Below are positions 59,322 through 64,000 of a stretch of DNA of 64,000 bases, piece after piece. The notes beneath the pieces were generated by a model, which was given only the letters and a program-made list of their open reading frames with translations, had not been told where the DNA came from and searched no databases. The stretch is from Nocardia albiluteola (GTDB lineage: Bacteria > Actinomycetota > Actinomycetes > Mycobacteriales > Mycobacteriaceae). The DNA lies in contig NZ_JAHKNI010000001.1 of the NCBI RefSeq assembly GCF_018860155.1, positions 571,333 to 635,332 of the forward strand, read 5' to 3'. Position 1 is the first letter of the stretch, and the number at the start of each line of letters is the position of its first letter. Position numbers and translations under genes: made by a program.

Positions 59322-59921
59322 TCAGGCCGGTCGAGGGGGACGGTCACCCGGCTCGGTGCCGCAGCCGAGAATCGAGTTCAGTTGCTGCCGTAGGGCGTTC
59401 GTTGTGCTGGGTTGCAGCTGCTGCTGCACGATGGTGCCCAGCAGCCAGGACAGGATGGCGTGAGCCGTCGAGGCGGGGTCGTCGACGTGAAGTTCGGCGG
59501 TGAGGTCGCACAGCAGCGTGTGCACGTCGTTCAGGGTCATGGCGACGGTATCCGACGATCGTCGGCGGCCGGCATCGATCCAGTACTCGAACCAGAGGTA
59601 TGCGGCGTTGGGTTGCTCGGTGAACGTCGTCAGGTAGGCGCTTACCACCGCCCACACCTTGTCGGCCGGATCGGACTCGGCCGCGGCGGCCCGGTGCAGC
59701 GCGGTGACTGTTGCCGTCACATGCTCACGCATCGCGAGGTCCACGATCTGGTGGATGTCGTCGAAGTAGTAGTGCACCGCGCTCTTGCTCAGCGGGCTCG
59801 CCTCGGCGACGGCGCGTGCCGTGCATGCGGCCAGCCCCTCGCGCGCCAGGACCCGCTTGGCGGCGTCGATGATTTGCTCGCGCTTGCCGCGCCGGTTGGT
59901 TTCGATCACGGGTCTGCTCAC
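59322..59921 (-). CDS. TetR-family regulator, divergent from a VOC-family gene
   Basis: 199 residues. HTH CTARAVAEASPLSKSAVHYYFDDIHQIVDLAM; ligand domain with a SDTVAMTLNDVHTLLCDL segment and the disordered C-terminal end GCGTEPGDRPPRPA. It is divergent from the VOC gene at 59,980; the palindrome there covers the start codon of that gene. Likely ligand: an aldehyde or ketone of the glyoxalase-type substrate (inference). Confidence 0.9.
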   Translation of the reverse strand: MSRPVIETNRRGKREQIIDAAKRVLAREGLAACTARAVAEASPLSKSAVHYYFDDIHQIVDLAMREHVTATVTALHRAAAAESDPADKVWAVVSAYLTTFTEQPNAAYLWFEYWIDAGRRRSSDTVAMTLNDVHTLLCDLTAELHVDDPASTAHAILSWLLGTIVQQQLQPSTTNALRQQLNSILGCGTEPGDRPPRPA

Positions 59922-59950
59922 AGCCTCAATCTACCGGCACTATTGCCAAG

Positions 59951-59988
59951 TTGGGACAACCGACCTAATGTTGGGACACATGTCCCAA
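59951..59988. promoter_or_regulatory. TetR operator covering the VOC gene start
   Basis: TTGGGACACATGTCCCAA (59,971-59,988) is an 18-base palindrome that contains the VOC ATG (59,980) inside it. The half-site TTGGGACA also occurs at 59,951-59,958, 20 bases before. Confidence 0.8.
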
Positions 59989-60330
59989 GTTTTCGTCTTT
60001 CACGATGTTCGCACTACCGACCTCGACGCCTCGCGTCGGTTCTATACCGAGATGTTCGGGTGGCCGATCACCGAATCCCCCGGTGGCCTACTGTTCGGTG
60101 GCGACGGCGCTGCCTGGGGTGGGTTCACACCGCTGGCCGCGGGCGATGAGCGCCGCCCGCAATGGATTCCGTATGTTCCGGTGCCCGACGTGGATGCCGC
60201 GGCCGAGCAGGCGGTCACGCTGGGGGCGCGAATCGTCAAGCCTCGCACCGACCTGCCGCCGGGGTCGGTAGTCGTCATCGACGAGCCCGGTGGCGCGACG
60301 CTGGCGCTATGGCAGGCGGCGAAGCTGTAG
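59980..60330 (+). CDS. VOC-family (glyoxalase/bleomycin resistance) protein
   Basis: 116 residues from ATG 59980; frame opens at 59785. Vicinal oxygen chelate fold: VFVFHDVRTTDLDASRRFYTEMFGWP with the first metal His/Glu, YVPVPDVDAAAEQAVTLGARIVKPR, then VVVIDEPGGATLALWQAAKL with the second Glu region. Too short for a dioxygenase, so a glyoxalase-like or antibiotic-binding role is typical. The start codon is inside a palindrome, so repression would also block translation initiation. Confidence 0.9.
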   Translation: MSQVFVFHDVRTTDLDASRRFYTEMFGWPITESPGGLLFGGDGAAWGGFTPLAAGDERRPQWIPYVPVPDVDAAAEQAVTLGARIVKPRTDLPPGSVVVIDEPGGATLALWQAAKL

Positions 60331-60335
60331 ACGCG

Positions 60336-60500
60336 ATGCGCTTGTCGTGTGCGTTGCCGCCCTCGGCAGCCATCGCCGAGCATGCCCGGCAGGCCGAGCA
60401 ACTCGGCTATCGCCGGGTCTGGGTGTCCGAATCCCCTGCGCTGCACACGGATCCGTGGATCGCGTTGGCACGATACGGGGACTGCTGCCGGGGCGGCTGA
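60336..60500 (+). pseudogene. N-terminal stub of a luciferase-like (LLM) monooxygenase
   Basis: 54 codons from ATG 60336 (MRLSCALPPSAAIAEHARQA, EQLGYRRVWVSESPALHTDP, WIALAR) match the start of F420-dependent LLM enzymes, then run into a stop with CCRGG. Five bases after the VOC stop; it would have been co-transcribed. The rest of the gene is gone. Confidence 0.75.
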
Positions 60501-60631
60501 ACAGTGTGATAGCCCGTTCTACTTCCATACTCTCGCCGGTAGTCCAACGACTGGCGATGCGGTGGCATGACGGTGGCAAACGACAGCCTGGCCTGTGTTG
60601 TTGCCTGTTCCGCTTCTGGGGGAGCTACACG

Positions 60632-61117
60632 TCAGACGGACTGAGAGTTACCGCTTGCGGATCCGCGGGCGGCTCGGTGGCGGGCGCGGTCGTGGGCGAT
60701 GCGGAGCAGGTCGCGGGTTGCCGCTTCGGTTTCGACGCCCGGGTTGACCACCGCGAGCCATCCGGCTGAGGCGTAGGTCGGATGGGGGAGGACGGTGTCG
60801 TCCCGGGCGTGATCGATGTCGGCGTGGGCTGCCTCCCGCGGAGTGCGTCCGGTGCGGCGGGCGAATTCCGTTGTGCCCGCGGCGATGTTCACGCGGAAAG
60901 CGCCGGGGCGGTCCAGGCGCGAGGCGGTGTCGTCGGGGTAGTTCTTGGTCACGATCGTGGCGAAGGGCTGGGCGGAGCTCGGGGTGGCGCCGTCGGCCGT
61001 GTAGTAGAAGAAGATGTCGCCCCAGGCGATCTCCGGGGAGCCGTCGCCCGGCTGTGGGCGCATGACGAGGACGTCGCCGAGGCCGGCGACGAATTCGATG
61101 ATGTTATCCATGGTCAT
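60632..61117 (-). CDS. DUF6194-family protein
   Basis: 161 residues. MTMDNIIEFVAGLGDVLVMRPQPGDGSPEIAWGDIFFYYTADG, PFATIVTKNYPDDTASRLDRPGAFRVNI, then HPTYASAGWLAVVNPG. This is the DUF6194 type (family number from memory), a single-domain actinobacterial protein of unknown function. The gene diverges from CYP51. Confidence 0.85.
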   Translation of the reverse strand: MTMDNIIEFVAGLGDVLVMRPQPGDGSPEIAWGDIFFYYTADGATPSSAQPFATIVTKNYPDDTASRLDRPGAFRVNIAAGTTEFARRTGRTPREAAHADIDHARDDTVLPHPTYASAGWLAVVNPGVETEAATRDLLRIAHDRARHRAARGSASGNSQSV

Positions 61118-61348
61118 GGTTCCAGACTGTCATTGAGTCACCCAGTGAGGCTTGCAGCTCATCTCTCGCCTACCCGAGATGAAACCCTCAATCCTTGGTT
61201 GGGATCGACTGGTCAGCGCCACCCAACCCGGCCGCCCTTCGGTGCCGGCGGTGACCGGTCGGAGTGCCCTTGCCACGATCCTCCCTCCGTAGTACCGTCC
61301 AGACAGGTGTCCATACGGGTGGATGCCGTAGTGCGGAAGGGTTGTGCG

Positions 61349-62701
61349 ATGACGCTGGTCAAGCCGCGGCAGGTGTCCGGGGGCGGGCACGAGCACGGGC
61401 ATCTGGAGGAGTTCCGCACCGATCCGATCGCCCTGATGCGGCGGGTGCGCGAGGAATGCGGGGATGTCGGCTCGTTCCGGCTGGCGGACAAGGACGTCAT
61501 CCTGCTCACCGGGGCCGAGGCGAACGAATTCTTCTTCCGCGCAGGCGATTCCGATCTGGATCAGGCCGCGGCCTATCCGTTCATGAAGCCGATCTTCGGT
61601 GACGGCGTGGTGTTCGACGCCAGCCCCGAGCGCCGCAAGGAGATGCTGCACAACCAGGCGCTGCGCGGCGAGCACATGCGTGGGCACGCGGAAACCATTG
61701 CACGCGAGGTTGATTCGATGCTCTCCCGCTGGGGCGAGGAGGGCGAGATCGACCTGCTGGAATTCTTCGCCGAGCTGACCATCTACACCTCCTCGGCCTG
61801 CCTGATCGGCAAGAAGTTCCGCGACGAGCTCGACGGCCGCTTCGCGCACCTGTACCACGAGCTCGAACAGGGCACGGACGCACTGTGTTACGTCGACCCG
61901 TACGCGCCCATCGAGAGCTTCCGCCGCCGCGACGCCGCGCGCACCCAGCTGGTCGAGCTGGTGCAGGAGATCATGGACGGCCGCATCGCGAATCCGCCCG
62001 AGGGCAAACAGGATCGGGACATGCTCGACGTGCTGGTCTCGATCCGCGACGAGGCCGGGCGGCTACGCTTCTCGGCCAGCGAGATCACCGGCATCTTCAT
62101 CTCGATGATGTTCGCGGGGCACCACACCACCTCGGGCACCGCGGCCTGGACGGTGATCGAACTGCTGCGCCACCCCGAGCAGATGGCGGACGTGGTCGCC
62201 GAGCTCGACGAGCTCTATTCCGACGGTCAGAGCGTGAGTTTTCATGCGCTGCGCCAGATTCCGCGTCTCGAGGCGACGCTGAAGGAGACGCTGCGGCTGC
62301 ATCCGCCGCTGATCATCCTGATGCGGGTGGCCCGCGACGAATTCGAGGTGTGCGGAAACCGCATCGCGCCAGGCGATCTCGTGGCGACCACGCCCGCGAT
62401 CTCGAACCGCATCGCGACGGATTTCCCCGATCCGGACCACTTCGATCCGGGGCGCTACATCGATCCGAACCAGCAGGATCTACTCAACCGCTGGACCTGG
62501 ATCCCCTTCGGCGCGGGCCGGCACCGCTGCGTCGGCGCGGCCTTCGCGACGATGCAGCTGCAGGCGATCTTCTCGATCTTGTTGCGGGACTGGGAGTTCG
62601 AGATGGCGCAGCCCTCGGACAGCTACCGCAACGACCACTCCAAGATGGTGGTGCAGCTGCAGCAGCCCTGCGCCGTGCGCTACCGCCGCCGTAGGCGCTA
62701 G
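61349..62701 (+). CDS. cyp51: CYP51 sterol 14-alpha-demethylase
   Basis: 450 residues from ATG 61349 behind GGAAGG; the frame opens far upstream. By recollection the sequence matches Mycobacterium CYP51 closely along its length: VSGGGHEHGHLEEFRTDPIALMRRVREECGDVGSF, the B-C loop LDQAAAYPFMKPIFGDGVVFD, I-helix MMFAGHHTTSGTAAWTVIELL, ETLRLHPPLIILMRVA with ExxR, heme loop FGAGRHRCVGAAFAT with the Cys ligand. Azole-binding P450 that demethylates sterols; the physiological role in bacteria is debated. No ferredoxin follows, unlike mycobacterial cyp51. No KstR motif was seen in its 231-base upstream gap. Confidence 0.94.
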   Translation: MTLVKPRQVSGGGHEHGHLEEFRTDPIALMRRVREECGDVGSFRLADKDVILLTGAEANEFFFRAGDSDLDQAAAYPFMKPIFGDGVVFDASPERRKEMLHNQALRGEHMRGHAETIAREVDSMLSRWGEEGEIDLLEFFAELTIYTSSACLIGKKFRDELDGRFAHLYHELEQGTDALCYVDPYAPIESFRRRDAARTQLVELVQEIMDGRIANPPEGKQDRDMLDVLVSIRDEAGRLRFSASEITGIFISMMFAGHHTTSGTAAWTVIELLRHPEQMADVVAELDELYSDGQSVSFHALRQIPRLEATLKETLRLHPPLIILMRVARDEFEVCGNRIAPGDLVATTPAISNRIATDFPDPDHFDPGRYIDPNQQDLLNRWTWIPFGAGRHRCVGAAFATMQLQAIFSILLRDWEFEMAQPSDSYRNDHSKMVVQLQQPCAVRYRRRRR

Positions 62702-62834
62702 GCATCGGCTCTGGCGGTGACGCCCCAATACGGCGCGCGGCACCGCCCGCCGCGCCGGTCCGGCTGAACTGGCCAGGAAGGTCTTCGGAGATGGACTTCA
62801 GCGACGCGGCGTTGCGAGCCTAGGGTGAGGGTCC

Positions 62835-63422
62835 ATGAGCTGGATACTTGACACACCATCGGCGCGAGCCGCCTTCGAGATCGCCTCCGAGTACGCGGAC
62901 ACGACCTTGCTCAACCACTCCGTGCGCTCCTACGCCTTCGCCGCCGCGTATGCCGCCGCGCACGGGCTCTCATACGATGAGGAGCTCCTCTACGTCAGCT
63001 CGCTGTTGCATGACCTGGGCCTGACCGCTCCGTTCGACAGCCACACCCTCCCGTTCGAGGAGGCAGGTGGTCATGTCGCCCGCGTGCTGACCGCGGGTCT
63101 GGGATGGCCAGCGGCCCGGCGGGCCCGTGCCGAGGAGGTGATCGTTCTGCACATGCGCGACGATGTCAGCGCGGCTGCGGACGTCGAGAGTCACCTCCTC
63201 CAGGTCGGCACCAGCGCGGACGTCTCCGGCCTGCGGGTGGCCGAATTCGACCCTGCATTCCGCACCGCGCTGGTGGCCGAATACCCCCGGCTGGGCTTCG
63301 GACCGGCCTTCCTCACTCTGTTCGAGGACCAAGCGGTGCGCAAGCCGGACTGCGCGGCGGCGGCCCTTGTCGCGGGCGGCGCGGCGGCCCGCATCGCCTC
63401 GAACCCGCTGGACGCCGCCTAA
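62835..63422 (+). CDS. HD-domain phosphohydrolase-like protein
   Basis: 195 residues. The HD metal motif is spread over LLNHSVRSYAFAAAYAA (first His), SSLLHDLGLTAPFDSH (His-Asp), VIVLHMRDD (His) and LLQVGTSADVSG (Asp). N-terminal MSWILDTPSARAAFEIASEYADT. A cyanamide hydratase- or YfbR-like single-domain hydrolase; the substrate is not determinable. Single gene. Confidence 0.88.
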   Translation: MSWILDTPSARAAFEIASEYADTTLLNHSVRSYAFAAAYAAAHGLSYDEELLYVSSLLHDLGLTAPFDSHTLPFEEAGGHVARVLTAGLGWPAARRARAEEVIVLHMRDDVSAAADVESHLLQVGTSADVSGLRVAEFDPAFRTALVAEYPRLGFGPAFLTLFEDQAVRKPDCAAAALVAGGAAARIASNPLDAA

Positions 63423-63725
63423 CGGGAGGTAATCAGTTCGAAACACGAACGGCGGTCTCGGCTCGCTTGTTGACGCCCGAGACGACGGCGGCCATTCCAC
63501 AGGTGTGGGCGTGTATGGGCGGCGTACGGGTGTCCACACCCGTGTCGGACGACGACGTACATGAGACCACCAGCAGCCCAACACCGTTGCCGATTCCATC
63601 CACTCGCGGTGACCCGGCGCCGTTCAATCAGCCTGGCCATACCCGACACAAGTAGTCGGTGTTGGCACGGTCAAATCCCGGGGCGTGGTGTAACTCGGGT
63701 GGTCACCGCATGATCCGAAATGTGG
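63423..63725. other. Interval without a gene
   Basis: About 300 bases between the HD-domain gene and the transposase. No frame is supported in either direction; probably flank of the IS256 element. Confidence 0.45.
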
Positions 63726-64000
63726 TCAGGCGGTGAGTTCTGCGGGTGCGGTGTCCTCCTGTTCGTCGGTGGGGGTGAGCCCGCGGGAGCGGGCCAGGAC
63801 GTCCAGGCCCAGGTAGCGGCGCCCGTCGATCCAGTCGTCGTGTTGCTCGGCCAGGACCGCGCCGACGAGGCGGATGATCGCGCCGCGGTCGGGGAAGATG
63901 CCGACGACGTCGCGATCGCTGCTGCTACACCACGCTATTGGACGCAACCCGCGGCTGATCTCCGGGAACTCCCGCAGACGCTGCAACTCCTCGTCCCCGA
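63726..64000 (-). mobile_element. IS256-family transposase, C-terminal end (runs off the right edge)
   Basis: The frame is open from 64,000 to TGA 63,726. ELQRLREFPEISRGLRPIAW, the late helix SDRDVVGIFPDRGAIIRLVGAVLAEQHDDW and RRYLGLDVLARSRGLTP are the C-terminus of IS256/mutator-type transposases. The catalytic DDE part lies outside the window. No terminal inverted repeat was recognised; whether the element is intact cannot be told. Confidence 0.85.

Noticed and set aside
61118..61348. KstR or palindromic operator upstream of CYP51
   Set aside because: No TnnAACnnGTTnnA match was found and the inverted repeats are short and weak.

Overview
The window reads as chromosome of a high-GC, mycolate-type actinobacterium, most probably Nocardia (inference). 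The grounds are an Ask protein that matches the mycobacterial enzyme closely by recollection, a CYP51 and a CYP125 of mycobacterial type, a pair of KstR-type operators, actinobacterial LtrA and DUF1918 genes, and two copies of a secreted protein family that I associate with Nocardia. No rRNA, tRNA or CRISPR array was recognised.

Layout. 1-5,340 is a visibly less GC-rich accessory stretch: a partial aldo/keto reductase, a GT4 glycosyltransferase, a carbamoyltransferase coupled to an SGNH-like protein, and decayed ISL3 and IS630 transposases. 5,591-11,069 is core-like: a voltage-sensor-like membrane protein, LtrA, an SRPBCC protein, DUF1918, then ask-asd for the lysine/threonine/methionine/diaminopimelate branch. 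11,079-24,617 is a run of regulator/effector pairs. TetR or MarR genes stand divergent from small enzymes or membrane proteins, usually with a readable palindrome between them. Among these lie a beta-lactamase-fold serine hydrolase, a clade-3 catalase and a CopC/membrane pair. 24,659-31,000 holds a tiny ORF, a LutC protein, an unusually short Rho, and a metallo-hydrolase/TetR cassette flanked by a 123-bp duplication of the neighbouring GMC oxidoreductase 3' end. 30,842-32,324 is a probable KstR-controlled sterol locus (GMC oxidoreductase and CYP125).

32,381-46,642 is accessory and scarred. It contains tandem cupins with a MarR regulator, a resolvase remnant, glutathione peroxidase, an HxlR/aldo-keto reductase pair, an SRPBCC gene with an apparent AUC start, an ArsR-AHSA1-RibD operon, a seven-blade delta-60 propeller lipoprotein, and several gene fragments. 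46,743-54,678 is a coherent catabolic locus: an aminotransferase, a GntR repressor with two strong palindromes, and a tightly overlapping operon of hydantoinase A, hydantoinase B, an MFS permease and an isochorismatase-like hydrolase. 54,783-64,000 returns to regulator/enzyme pairs with a C-terminal piece of indolepyruvate ferredoxin oxidoreductase, another IS630 remnant, a luciferase-like monooxygenase stub, CYP51, and an IS256 transposase at the right edge.

How it works together. The dominant pattern is local control: about fifteen one-component regulators, most reading away from the gene they probably control. Two of the TetR proteins share a recognition helix and also share an operator core (CGAGAC-N5-GTCTCG), so cross-talk is likely. 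Functions assigned by family are inference from residues visible in the translation; no database search was run.
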